Shown here piece by piece: positions 43,311 through 51,623 of a stretch of DNA of 64,000 nucleotides. Source of the stretch: Arthrobacter sp. (lineage in GTDB: Bacteria > Actinomycetota > Actinomycetes > Actinomycetales > Micrococcaceae); contig JAHFUZ010000026.1 in NCBI GenBank assembly GCA_023264815.1, positions 1 to 64,000 on the forward strand. The letters run 5' to 3'. Each line of letters begins with the position of its first letter. The stretch's first letter is position 1. Position numbers and translations under genes: made by a program. The notes beneath the pieces were generated by a model, which was not told where the DNA came from, ran no database searches, and saw only the letters and a program-made list of their open reading frames with translations.

Positions 43311-46300
43311 ATGACTGTATCCTCCCTGCCCGCCGCCCAGGCCGACGTCGTATCCGCTGCCGCGCCTGACGCGGCGCAGCAGCGGATCCTGCGGCGGTTG
43401 TCCGCGGCCGGAATCGACGCGGATACTTCGCCGCGGCGGCTGGCTGAGTATTCCTACGACGCCTCCAATTACCGTGTGGCGCCGCTCGCCGTGGTGTTCC
43501 CGCGGTCCACCGAGGACGTGGTGGGAACGCTGGCGGCGTGCCGGGAGACAGGCACCCCGCTGATCAGTCGCGGCGGGGGTACATCCATGGCTGGCAACGC
43601 GATCGGACCCGGCGTGGTGCTGGACTTCTCGCGCCACATGAACCGGATCCATGGCATCGACGAGGCCGCGGGGTCTGTCTCGGTGGATCCCGGGGTGGTC
43701 CTGGCAGTGCTGTCCCGCGAGGTGGAGCGGGCCACAGGCAACCGCTATACGTTCGCCCCGGACCCCTCGTCCAAAAACCGGGCCACCATTGGGGGTTCGC
43801 TCGGGAACGACGCATGCGGGAACCACTCCGTGCGCTACGGGCGGATGTCGGACCACGTGGTGGAGCTCGATGTCGTCACCTCCGACGGCGCCCGGCTCAC
43901 CGCGACAGCGGATGGCCTGCGCGCCACCGACCCCGCCGACAAGGCCGGTGCTGCACGCGCGGCCGCGCTCACCGGATCGCTCAAGGAACTGGCACACATC
44001 AACCTGGCCGAGCTCCGGGTTGAACTGGGCCGGATCCAGCGGCAGGTTTCGGGTTACCACCTGGATAATCTGCTGCCGGAAAAGGGCTTCAACGTGGCGC
44101 GTGCCCTGGTGGGCTCGGAAGGAACCTGCGCCATCATCACCGGCGCGCGGATGAAGCTGGTCCCCAAACCGGCCAGCGCTCTGCTGGTCTGCCTGGGTTA
44201 CGCCGACGTGGTGGACGCGGCGCGGGATATCACTACTATTCTGGAATTCTCGCCGGCCGCCGTCGAAGGCATCGACGAAGCCATCGTGGACACCATGCGT
44301 TTCCGGCGCGGCGCCGACTCGGTGCTGGGACTTCCGGAGGGCAAAGCGTGGCTCTATGTGGACCTCGACGGCGACGATCCCGTCGAGGTGCGTGCCGAGG
44401 CTGACCGCCTGCTGGCCCGGCTCCGGGAAAACGGCCGCCTGGTGGCTGGCCGCCCGGTTCCCGACACCGTGGAGCGCGCCTCGTTGTGGCGGGTCCGCGA
44501 GGATGGCGCCGGGCTCTCCGCCCGTCTCGCCAGCGGTGGCGAGTCATGGCCCGGCTGGGAGGACTCGGCCGTCGCGCCGGAAAACCTGGCCAGCTATCTT
44601 GCCGATTTCCGCGAGCTGCTGGACAGCTTCGGGCTGCAGGGGGTCATGTATGGGCACTTCGGCGCAGGCTGCATGCACATCCGCATCACCTACGATCTCC
44701 GTACGGAGGAAGGCCGCGAGGTGTTCCGCCGGTTCTCCGCGGAGGCGGCGAAAATGGTGGTCCGGCACGGCGGCTCCCTCTCCGGCGAGCATGGGGACGG
44801 CAGGGCCCGATCGCAGTTGCTTCCGCTGATGTACTCGGCGCGGATGCTGGCAGCGTTCTCAGACTTCCGCAGGCTGTGGGATCCCGTATCGATCCTCAAC
44901 CCGGGCTCCCTCACGGACCCTGACCCGCTGGATGAAAACCTGGCGCTGGACGGCGTGCCGCAGCGGGAATGGCGCACCAGCTTTGACCTGCGGCCGCTCC
45001 ACTCCGGCGGCGGCTCTGCCAGCGAAACGGACAACCCGGACCACTCCGCCGGCAGTGGCATGGATCCGTGGGTGCATGCCGTCCAGGCGTGCATCGGAGT
45101 GGGCCGCTGCCGCACGGACGCCGGAGGCGTGATGTGCCCCAGCTACCGGGCCACCGGCGACGAGAAGGACTCCACCCGCGGCCGCTCCCGCGTGCTGCAG
45201 GATATGGTCCGCGGCGCCCGCAGCGTGGACGAAGGCTGGAAGTCCGAGGAGGTGCGGGAAGCCCTGGACCTGTGCCTGTCCTGCAAGGCCTGCTCCAGTG
45301 ACTGCCCCACGGGGGTGGATATGGCCACCTACAAATCCGAGTTCTTCAGCCACTATTACCAGGGGAGGCTGCGGCCCCTCTCGCACTTCTCGCTGGGCTG
45401 GCTGCCGCGCTGGCTGAAGATCACCGGCCGCGTGGCGCCGCTGGTCAACGCCGTCCTGGCAACACCGCTGGGCAAACTGGCCGCCGTGCTGGGCGGCCTG
45501 ACCACCCGCCGTGACCTGCCCCGGTTCGCTGGCGACAGTGAATGGCGGAAAGAGGTAGCCGCGGCGGGCGTGGCCATGCCGGGCCGGAAGACGCTGCGGA
45601 AGGATGCTGCGGCAGCCGGCGTCGTGCTCTTTGTGGATACCTTCACCAAGGGCTTCCGGCCCGAGGTGGCAGGTGCCGCCGCCCGGGTGTTGGCAGGTAC
45701 GGGGGCGCCCACCGAATGCTCGGCAGACGCGTGCTGCGGGCTGACGTGGATCTCCACCGGGCAGCTGGACACGGCGAAGAAGCTGATGGCCAACGCCGCG
45801 GACGTCCTGGACGACGGTACGGACCGTCCCATTGTGGTGGTGGAGCCCAGCTGTGCCGCCGCGCTGCGGAAGGACCTGCCCGAACTGGTCCACACGGAGC
45901 AGGCCCGGCGGGTCGCCGCGAGGGTCCGCAGCTTCGCCCAACACGTAGGTGACCTGGCCGCCGCCGGCTGGACGCCCGCACCGGCCACGCCGCTTCCGGA
46001 CCAGGTGGTGCTGCAGACACACTGCCATGAGTACTCGGTGTTCGGCGCCAAGACCCAAGGCAGTGCATTGGCGGCCATGGGCATCGCCAACGTGGTGGAC
46101 GCCACCGGGTGCTGCGGCGTGGCAGGGAACTTCGGATTTGAAAAGGAGCACTACGACATCAGCATGAAGGTGGCCGAGCAGTCGTTGGCACCCGCGCTGC
46201 GTGCCGCCGCAACCGGATCCGTAGTGCTTACGGACGGCTTCTCCTGCGCCATGCAGGTGAAGCAGGTCGATCCCGAACGGCCCGGCCAGCACCTTGCACA

Positions 46301-46325
46301 GGTGCTCGATCCCGGCCGGCCCTGA
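43311..46325 (+). CDS. Large FAD/Fe-S oxidoreductase (D-lactate/2-hydroxyglutarate dehydrogenase type)
   Basis: The product is 1004 residues, a GlcD-GlcF type fusion. The N-terminal FAD_binding_4 domain has GGGTSMAGNAIG, and DPSSKNRATIGGSLGNDACG (about 145-165). A C-terminal oxidase domain contains GHFGAGCMHIR and SGEHGDGRARS. From about 580 two 4Fe-4S motifs follow: CIGVGRC...CPS, and CLSCKACSSDCPTGVD. CCG-type motifs near the end (ADACCGLTW, ATGCCGVAGNFG) complete it. Such enzymes oxidise D-2-hydroxy acids into the respiratory chain. It may work with the adjacent 2-hydroxyacid dehydrogenase substrate. A long antisense frame covers it but is an artefact of GC bias. Confidence 0.88.
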   Translation: MTVSSLPAAQADVVSAAAPDAAQQRILRRLSAAGIDADTSPRRLAEYSYDASNYRVAPLAVVFPRSTEDVVGTLAACRETGTPLISRGGGTSMAGNAIGPGVVLDFSRHMNRIHGIDEAAGSVSVDPGVVLAVLSREVERATGNRYTFAPDPSSKNRATIGGSLGNDACGNHSVRYGRMSDHVVELDVVTSDGARLTATADGLRATDPADKAGAARAAALTGSLKELAHINLAELRVELGRIQRQVSGYHLDNLLPEKGFNVARALVGSEGTCAIITGARMKLVPKPASALLVCLGYADVVDAARDITTILEFSPAAVEGIDEAIVDTMRFRRGADSVLGLPEGKAWLYVDLDGDDPVEVRAEADRLLARLRENGRLVAGRPVPDTVERASLWRVREDGAGLSARLASGGESWPGWEDSAVAPENLASYLADFRELLDSFGLQGVMYGHFGAGCMHIRITYDLRTEEGREVFRRFSAEAAKMVVRHGGSLSGEHGDGRARSQLLPLMYSARMLAAFSDFRRLWDPVSILNPGSLTDPDPLDENLALDGVPQREWRTSFDLRPLHSGGGSASETDNPDHSAGSGMDPWVHAVQACIGVGRCRTDAGGVMCPSYRATGDEKDSTRGRSRVLQDMVRGARSVDEGWKSEEVREALDLCLSCKACSSDCPTGVDMATYKSEFFSHYYQGRLRPLSHFSLGWLPRWLKITGRVAPLVNAVLATPLGKLAAVLGGLTTRRDLPRFAGDSEWRKEVAAAGVAMPGRKTLRKDAAAAGVVLFVDTFTKGFRPEVAGAAARVLAGTGAPTECSADACCGLTWISTGQLDTAKKLMANAADVLDDGTDRPIVVVEPSCAAALRKDLPELVHTEQARRVAARVRSFAQHVGDLAAAGWTPAPATPLPDQVVLQTHCHEYSVFGAKTQGSALAAMGIANVVDATGCCGVAGNFGFEKEHYDISMKVAEQSLAPALRAAATGSVVLTDGFSCAMQVKQVDPERPGQHLAQVLDPGRP

Positions 46326-46370
46326 CCACACCCCCCAAATTCTCATCAACAAAAGCAAAGGATTCCCGAC

Positions 46371-47864
46371 ATGACAACCCAGACCACCCAGACCGCCGGC
46401 ACCTCGCAGCAGGCCCGGGATGCCATCGCCAAGGTCAGCACCGGCCTCTTCATCGACGGCGAATGGCGTGAGGCCGCCTCCGGCGCCCGGTTCGACGTGA
46501 TCAACCCCGCCACCGAGGAAGTCATCGCCACCGTGGCCGACGGCGGCCCGGAAGACGCCCGCCGCGCCATCGAGACCGCAGGCCGCGTCCAGGCAGACTG
46601 GGCCAAGACCGCTCCCCGCGAGCGCAGCGAGATCCTGCGCCGCGCCTACGATCTGATCATGGCCCGTCAGGACGAGCTGGCCCTCATCATGACCTCCGAA
46701 ATGGGCAAGCCCTTCGCCGAGGCCAAGGGCGAGGTGGCATACGCTGCCGAGTTCTTCCGCTGGTTCTCCGAGGAGGCCGTCCGGATCGGCGGCGACCTGA
46801 CCACCACCGGTGACGGCAAGAACCGGATCCTGGTCTCCAAGCAGCCCGTCGGCCCGTGCGTGCTGGTCACCCCGTGGAACTTCCCGCTGGCCATGGGCAC
46901 CCGCAAGATCGGTCCCGCGATCGCGGCCGGCTGCACCATGGTATTCAAGCCCGCCAACCTCACCCCGCTGTCCTCGCTGGCGCTGGTGGACATCCTCATC
47001 GAGGCAGGCCTGCCCAAGGGCGTCCTGAACGTCGTCTGCACCACCAAGGCTTCGGCCGTGGTTTCGCCGTGGATGGCCAGCGGTATTGCCCGCAAGGTGA
47101 GCTTCACCGGATCTACCGATGTAGGCGTCCGGTTGCTGGAGCAGGCCGCCCAGCACGTCATGCGCTCCTCCATGGAACTGGGCGGCAACGCCCCGTTCAT
47201 CGTGTTCGAGGACGCAGACCTGGACCGCGCCGTCGAAGGCGCCGTGGCGGCCAAGATGCGCAACATGGGGGAGGCCTGCACCGCAGCCAACCGGCTGTTC
47301 GTCCAGCGCCCCATCGCTGACGAATTCGCACGCCGCCTCGCCGCCCGCCTGGGTGCACTGTCGGTGGGCGACGGCGCAGAGGCCGGGACCGACGTCGGAC
47401 CCCTCGTTGAGGAAAAGGCGCTGACCAAGGTGCAGGAGCTGGTGGACGACGCCGTTGCCAAGGGCGCCACCGTCGTCTGCGGCGGTTCCCGCCCGGAGCG
47501 CCCCGGATACTTCTACACCCCCACGGTCCTCTCCGGCGTCAGCGCCGAAGCCGACCTGATGAGCCAGGAAATCTTCGGCCCGGTGGCGCCCGTGGTGCCG
47601 TTCGACACCGAAGAGGAAGTCACCCGGCTGGCCAACGACACCCCGTGGGGCCTGGTGGGCTACCTGTTCACGCAGGACGTTGACCGTGGATTCCGGATGG
47701 GTGACGCGCTGGAGGTGGGCATGGTTGGATTGAACACCGGCATCGTCTCCAACCCGGCTGCCCCGTTCGGCGGGATCAAGGCCTCCGGCCTGGGCCGTGA
47801 AGGCGGCCGCCTGGGCATCGAGGAGTTCCTCGAAACCAAATACATGGCCGTACCCCGCGGCTGA
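46371..47864 (+). CDS. NAD(P)-dependent succinate/aspartate-semialdehyde dehydrogenase (GabD/DoeC-like)
   Basis: The product is 497 residues of the aldehyde dehydrogenase superfamily. Key features are TPWNFPLAMGTRKIGPA (cofactor and oxyanion Asn), SFTGSTDVG, MELGGNAPFIVFEDADLD with the general-base Glu, and GEACTAANRLFVQ with the nucleophilic Cys (about residue 303). The sequence subtype is GabD. After the aminotransferase at 42025 it would oxidise the resulting semialdehyde, aspartate semialdehyde if the substrate is diaminobutyrate. It lies 45 bp after the FAD/Fe-S gene. Confidence 0.9.
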   Translation: MTTQTTQTAGTSQQARDAIAKVSTGLFIDGEWREAASGARFDVINPATEEVIATVADGGPEDARRAIETAGRVQADWAKTAPRERSEILRRAYDLIMARQDELALIMTSEMGKPFAEAKGEVAYAAEFFRWFSEEAVRIGGDLTTTGDGKNRILVSKQPVGPCVLVTPWNFPLAMGTRKIGPAIAAGCTMVFKPANLTPLSSLALVDILIEAGLPKGVLNVVCTTKASAVVSPWMASGIARKVSFTGSTDVGVRLLEQAAQHVMRSSMELGGNAPFIVFEDADLDRAVEGAVAAKMRNMGEACTAANRLFVQRPIADEFARRLAARLGALSVGDGAEAGTDVGPLVEEKALTKVQELVDDAVAKGATVVCGGSRPERPGYFYTPTVLSGVSAEADLMSQEIFGPVAPVVPFDTEEEVTRLANDTPWGLVGYLFTQDVDRGFRMGDALEVGMVGLNTGIVSNPAAPFGGIKASGLGREGGRLGIEEFLETKYMAVPRG

Positions 47865-47914
47865 CAGTGCCCATGATGCAAGTAAAAACCACCCCTCGCA
47901 AGGACGAACCAACG

Positions 47915-49363
47915 ATGACCAGTCCCCAGCCCGTTTCCAATAAGCGTCCCGAACCGCTCACCGCGCCCGGCGCCGAACCCCGCACCGAAGAAGGGAAGCG
48001 TTCACTGCGCCGCTCCATCCTGGGCTCAGCGCTCGGCAACGCGGTGGAGTGGTTCGACTACGGCGTCTACGGCTACCTGACCATCTACATGGCCACGAAC
48101 TTCTTCGGTTCGGAGGAGGGTGACGGCGGCCTGGGGGTGACGCTGACGCTCGCCACCCTGGCGTTGTCCTTCCTGGTCCGCCCCCTTGGCGGCCTGATCC
48201 TGGGACCGCTGGGTGACAAGGTGGGCCGGCAGAAGGTCATGGTCCTTACCGTGACGCTGATGACCCTGGCCACCGGTGCCATCGGCCTGCTGCCCACGCT
48301 GGAAACGGTTGGACTGCTGGCCCCGGTGCTCCTGCTGGTCTGCCGCCTAGTGCAGGGCTTCTCTGCCGGCGGCGAGTACGGCGGCGCGGCCGTGTACATG
48401 GCAGAGTCCGCCCCGGACCGCCGTCGCGGTTTCCTTGGCTCGTTCCTGGAATTCGGCACCACCGTTGGCTTCATGCTGGCGGCCATTGTCTGCACCTCGC
48501 TGATTGCCGTGGTGGGGGACCAGGGCATGGAGGACGGCTGGTGGCGCGGGCCGTTCCTGCTGACTATCCCGCTGGGCCTTTCCGCCCTGTGGATCCGGAC
48601 CCGCCTGGTGGAGGCGCCGGTGTTCTCCGAGGCGTCCCAGCACAAGGAGACCATGCGGTCGCCGCTGCGCCACGCGTTCAAGCACAACTGGCGCCAGCTG
48701 CTGGTCCTGGCGGGCTTCGTGGTCCTGCTGAACGTGGCGTTCTACCTGATCCTGGGGTACATGCCCACGTACCTGAGCGGTCAGCTGGGACACAGCACCG
48801 CCCAGGGCAACTGGATGCTGGTGGCCATCATGGCCATGATGCTGGTGGCCATTCCGCCGGTTGGTGCACTGTCCGACCGGTTCGGCCGCAAGCCGCTCCT
48901 GCTGGTGGCCGCTGCCGGGTACACGCTGCTGTCCGTCCCGGCGGTCATGCTGCTGGGCCTGTCCAACATGGCGCTGCAGTTCCTGGGCCTGGCCGTGCTG
49001 GGGCTCCTTCTGGTGATCCTGGTGGCCTCGGTTTCCTCCACGCTGCCGGCGTTGTTCCCCACGGCTGTGCGCTACACCGGCTTTGCCATCGCGTACAACT
49101 TCTCCACCGCGTTCTTTGCCGGTCCGTCGCAGACCATCGCGAACCAGCTGATCGAAACCACGGGCAACCAGCTCGTGCCGGGGTGGTATATGGCGCTTGC
49201 AGGCGTGATCGGACTAGTAAGTGTCCTCTGCATGCGGGAGACGGCGCAGGCCACGCTCCGGGGCGAGACCCTGCCGGGCGCCCCGGAATCGGTCGGTTTC
49301 CCCAAGCGCGGCTTCGTGGAGCAGAACCGGAAGGACGCGGAGGCACGGCGCGCCATTTCCTGA
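47915..49363 (+). CDS. MHS-family transporter, ProP-like
   Basis: The product is about 482 residues with twelve hydrophobic segments. MHS signatures are GSALGNAVEWFDYGVYGYL, GDKVGRQK, LVQGFSAGGEYGGAAVYMAE and SDRFGRKP. ProP permeases carry proline, betaine and ectoine with protons, and ProP also uses GNA.EWFDFGVYG. This supports a second uptake route for the same compatible solute. AAGGACG precedes the ATG at 47915. It is the last gene of the plus-strand operon 42025-49363. Confidence 0.87.
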   Translation: MTSPQPVSNKRPEPLTAPGAEPRTEEGKRSLRRSILGSALGNAVEWFDYGVYGYLTIYMATNFFGSEEGDGGLGVTLTLATLALSFLVRPLGGLILGPLGDKVGRQKVMVLTVTLMTLATGAIGLLPTLETVGLLAPVLLLVCRLVQGFSAGGEYGGAAVYMAESAPDRRRGFLGSFLEFGTTVGFMLAAIVCTSLIAVVGDQGMEDGWWRGPFLLTIPLGLSALWIRTRLVEAPVFSEASQHKETMRSPLRHAFKHNWRQLLVLAGFVVLLNVAFYLILGYMPTYLSGQLGHSTAQGNWMLVAIMAMMLVAIPPVGALSDRFGRKPLLLVAAAGYTLLSVPAVMLLGLSNMALQFLGLAVLGLLLVILVASVSSTLPALFPTAVRYTGFAIAYNFSTAFFAGPSQTIANQLIETTGNQLVPGWYMALAGVIGLVSVLCMRETAQATLRGETLPGAPESVGFPKRGFVEQNRKDAEARRAIS

Positions 49364-49374
49364 TCACAGATCTG

Positions 49375-49407
49375 CGACGGCGGGCGCCCGCCGGTGACTC
49401 GCCGTCG
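49375..49407 (+). terminator. Hairpin after the ProP-like gene
   Basis: CGACGGCG (49375-49382) pairs with CGCCGTCG (49400-49407), 12 bp after the stop; the loop can form a further GGCG/CGCC stem. Only a weak T-stretch (TATGTTCCTT) follows. Confidence 0.5.
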
Positions 49408-49470
49408 TATGTTCCTTAAGCGTGCCGCTGTTTTGCCTTCGACCAGCAACCGATGCATTCAACACACACA

Positions 49471-49545
49471 CGGGACTGCCCCGGGTTGTGTTGACTCTTA
49501 TTCCTGGAGCAGGTCAAGGAGTCAACCAAACCGGGGGCAGTCCCG
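49471..49545. repeat. 75-bp inverted-repeat element, solo IS ends or MITE
   Basis: The left arm CGGGACTGCCCCGGGTTGTG (continuing TTGACTC to 49497) is matched by the reverse complement at 49519-49545 with three differences in 27 bases. Only 21 bp separate the arms. The sequence looks like the terminal repeats of an IS3- or IS481-type element brought together without the transposase. As RNA it would fold into a long hairpin. Confidence 0.65.
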
Positions 49546-49620
49546 CTCGGTTGCGTCTGGTCCAATTAGCAAGCGTGTACTCCAATGAAAGGGTGGGTAC
49601 CGGTTTGGTACCATGAAGTC

Positions 49621-49827
49621 ATGGCTATGAATCTCCGTGTCCCTGAAGATCTCGATCGGCGTCTGGAGAAGTTGGCTGCGGAGGAACATACGTCCAAGTC
49701 CGCGCTTCTGTTGCAGGGGGCAGAGCTGGTTCTGCAGCGCCACGCGCGCCGGCGTGAGATCAGTGAGGGTCTCGATTTTGTGATGCGTCATGATGCTGAG
49801 TTGCTGAAGCGCCTTGAGGACGCGTGA
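49621..49827 (+). CDS. Ribbon-helix-helix antitoxin for Doc
   Basis: The product is 68 residues: NLRVPEDLDRRLEKLAAEEH followed by TSKSALLLQGAELVLQRHAR, a MetJ/CopG-type RHH domain, and a C-terminal tail EGLDFVMRHDAELLKRLEDA that should thread into the toxin. The ATG at 49621 starts MAMNLRV; a longer frame to 49585 lacks support. The stop overlaps the toxin GTG (GTGA). It should neutralise Doc and repress its own promoter. Confidence 0.85.
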   Translation: MAMNLRVPEDLDRRLEKLAAEEHTSKSALLLQGAELVLQRHARRREISEGLDFVMRHDAELLKRLEDA

Positions 49828-50192
49828 CAGCGTACCTGGACATTGAGGATGCTCTTCAAGTCGTCGATCGGTACGGGTTTCATATCCGTGATGTTGGCTT
49901 GTTGGCCTCGGCACTGGCCAGGCCGGCGACGACTGTCATGGGCACGGAAGCCTATCCGGAACTGGCCGTGAAGGCGGCCGCGTTGCTGGAGTCGGTCGCC
50001 CGCTTCCATCCGCTCATCGATGGCAACAAACGAACGGCGTGGACGCTCATGGTGCTGCTGCTTTGGGTTAACGGTTATCGGCACAGCTTCACCACGGATG
50101 AAGGCTTCGACCTCGTCGTCGGAGTCGCCGCGGGCACTATCGACTTGTTGGACTCTGCCGCGCAGATTTCCACGCATCTGGTGCCCCGGTAG
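49824..50192 (+). CDS. doc: Doc-type Fic-fold toxin
   Basis: The product is 122 residues with the Doc motif FHPLIDGNKRTAW (about residues 55-67), a Fic loop HxxxDGNKR that phosphorylates EF-Tu in characterised Doc toxins. LVVGVAAGTIDL near the C-terminus is also conserved. The GTG start overlaps the antitoxin stop. Two decayed relatives in the window (5370 and 50537) show the locus has been copied. Repeat copy D follows at once. Confidence 0.88.
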   Translation: MTAYLDIEDALQVVDRYGFHIRDVGLLASALARPATTVMGTEAYPELAVKAAALLESVARFHPLIDGNKRTAWTLMVLLLWVNGYRHSFTTDEGFDLVVGVAAGTIDLLDSAAQISTHLVPR

Positions 50193-50203
50193 TCCTTCAC
50201 CCC

Positions 50204-50404
50204 CGAAAACGGGGTGTGGACAATGTCCACACTTTTCGACACGGACTGCCTCCTACAGCACTCGGACTGCCCCGAATTCCTTATGTTTTCTGGGGTTCCC
50301 AGTGTTTGCAAGGCCCGGAATGCAGTTCGAGTCCCACCTCGGGCACAGTGTTTCCGCAGGTCAGGCGCTTTTTCACATTTTACTGTTGACAATGCTTGAC
50401 CTTT
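50204..50404 (+). repeat. Dispersed tRNA-3'-end-like repeat, copy D
   Basis: CGAAAACGGG then the palindrome GTGTGGACA-A-TGTCCACAC (50214-50232), identical to copy A; then GACTGCCCCGAATTCC, TGCAAGGCCCGGAATGCAGT, TTCGAGTCCCACCTCGGGCA (50327-50346), TTTCCGCAGGTCA and TGTTGACAATGCTTGACC. It starts 12 bp after the doc stop, matching copy A behind the doc remnant. Confidence 0.78.
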
Positions 50405-50536
50405 GCAAAAATGAGTCGTAACTGTAAACGGCTGGTCCCAACCCAGAAACTTTGTAGTCCAAGAACGTGCAGGTCCGAACAACTGGGGCCACATGGGCAT
50501 CTAAGCTGGCGACGGCATGATGTACAGCGCGAGGAC

Positions 50537-50743
50537 ATGGCTATGAAATCTCCGCCTCCCTGAAGTCCGCTCGACGGGTGGAGACCTTGCCGCCGATGAA
50601 TACCCTCCAACGCCGCGCTTCTGTCGCAGGGGGCAGAATTGGTTCTGAAGCGCCACGCGCGCGGCGGGAAAGCAGCGAGGGCTTTCATTTTGTTGTGAAT
50701 CATGACGCTGATCTGCTCAAGCGCCCTGAAGTCCGTGACAGCG
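50537..50743 (+). pseudogene. Second, decayed copy of the RHH antitoxin gene
   Basis: ATGGCTATGAAATCTCCGCC and the following 200 bp track the intact antitoxin at 49621 (CGCGCTTCTGTCGCAGGGGG, GGTTCTGAAGCGCCACGCGC, CTGCTCAAGCGCCCTGAAG) but contain indels that break the frame, including a stop soon after the start. No toxin remains behind it. Confidence 0.8.
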
Positions 50744-51224
50744 TAGCGGCGGCGTCCTGGAGGTTGCGCCCAAATCGTCGAATCGCTGCAACTGGTTTTC
50801 CAGGACGCGCACTACATCCTTTCCGACTAGGATGTCCAGCCGAAAACGGCCGACCAGGCGATCCGCAGACCAGCCAGGTCACTCTGCAATGGTTCCCCGA
50901 ATCTTCCGCTCGTAACCGACGAGGAATAGGGCGGAGAGAATCCGGTCCGGTACGGAAGCCATGGCCAGCGCATGCCCCCACATCATTCCCGTCCGGGCCA
51001 GTCAGGGGCATGAGTGCTGGGTCAGCGCCAAGGGGCTCACTCCCAGCGAAGGCCGGAATCCGGAGATGTTGCAGAATGAGGCCGGGATGCGGGGGACCCT
51101 CCCATATCGCTTCCGTCGCTGGGGGTTCGATGTGGGGGCAACGGGGCAGCCGCGCCCCCGCTGCTGCCCCGCGCGCTCACGTCCGGGTTGTACAGGTTGA
51201 CCGTCGTGCCTAACACTTTAGCGA
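50744..51224. other. Gene-free, decayed sequence
   Basis: No frame has a recognisable family or ribosome site. A plus-strand piece near 50980-51180 (IIPVRASQGHECWVSAKGLT) looks like former coding sequence but is unassigned. Confidence 0.3.
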
Positions 51225-51570
51225 ACGTGAGTGGTCCTGCCTCAGACGGGGCACGTTGGCCTTCCTTGTCGTTACGACGCCTGATGCGTTGAGCCGTGCG
51301 ATGACCAGGTCCTCGACGTCAGGGACGAAATCCCGAAAAATGATGGACCCGTAGGTGGTTGGCGCCCCCTGAGTGGTTGGGGTGTCCTTATGGGCCATGG
51401 GCAGGCCGCGCAGCCGCGGGAGTTCTGCTCCGGACATGGTGAGACTGTCCGCGGCCGCGGCGAGCGCCGATGCGTCCTCACGGTCTTCGGTCACGACTGC
51501 GTTAGCCCGGCCGTCGACTTCATCGATGCGGGCGAAGTGCGCACCAGGGCCTCCGAGCAGAATTGTCCCG
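51225..51570 (-). pseudogene. Amidase, N-terminal fragment only
   Basis: In one minus-strand frame: HFARIDEVDGRANAVVTEDR, RLRGLPMAHKDTPTTQGAPT and TTYGSIIFRDFVPDVEDLVI, then VTTRKANVP. This is the start of an amidase-signature enzyme, including the Lys of HKD, but the Gly/Ser signature and everything after about residue 115 are missing. It is therefore inactive. It lies downstream of the M20 gene on the same strand. Confidence 0.78.
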
Positions 51571-51623
51571 ACGTCGGATAGCGAAGGTCAGATCGGTGGC
51601 CGAAAGCGAACCAGCGTCCGCCG

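Noticed and set aside
42894..44060. 388-codon minus-strand frame
   Set aside because: Antisense to the aminotransferase and FAD domain; low-complexity translation rich in Arg/Gly/Pro.
44859..47912. 1017-codon open frame on the minus strand
   Set aside because: It lies antisense to the FAD/Fe-S and GabD-like genes, which carry all family motifs. Long antisense frames are common in high-GC codon-biased genes, and its translation matches no family.
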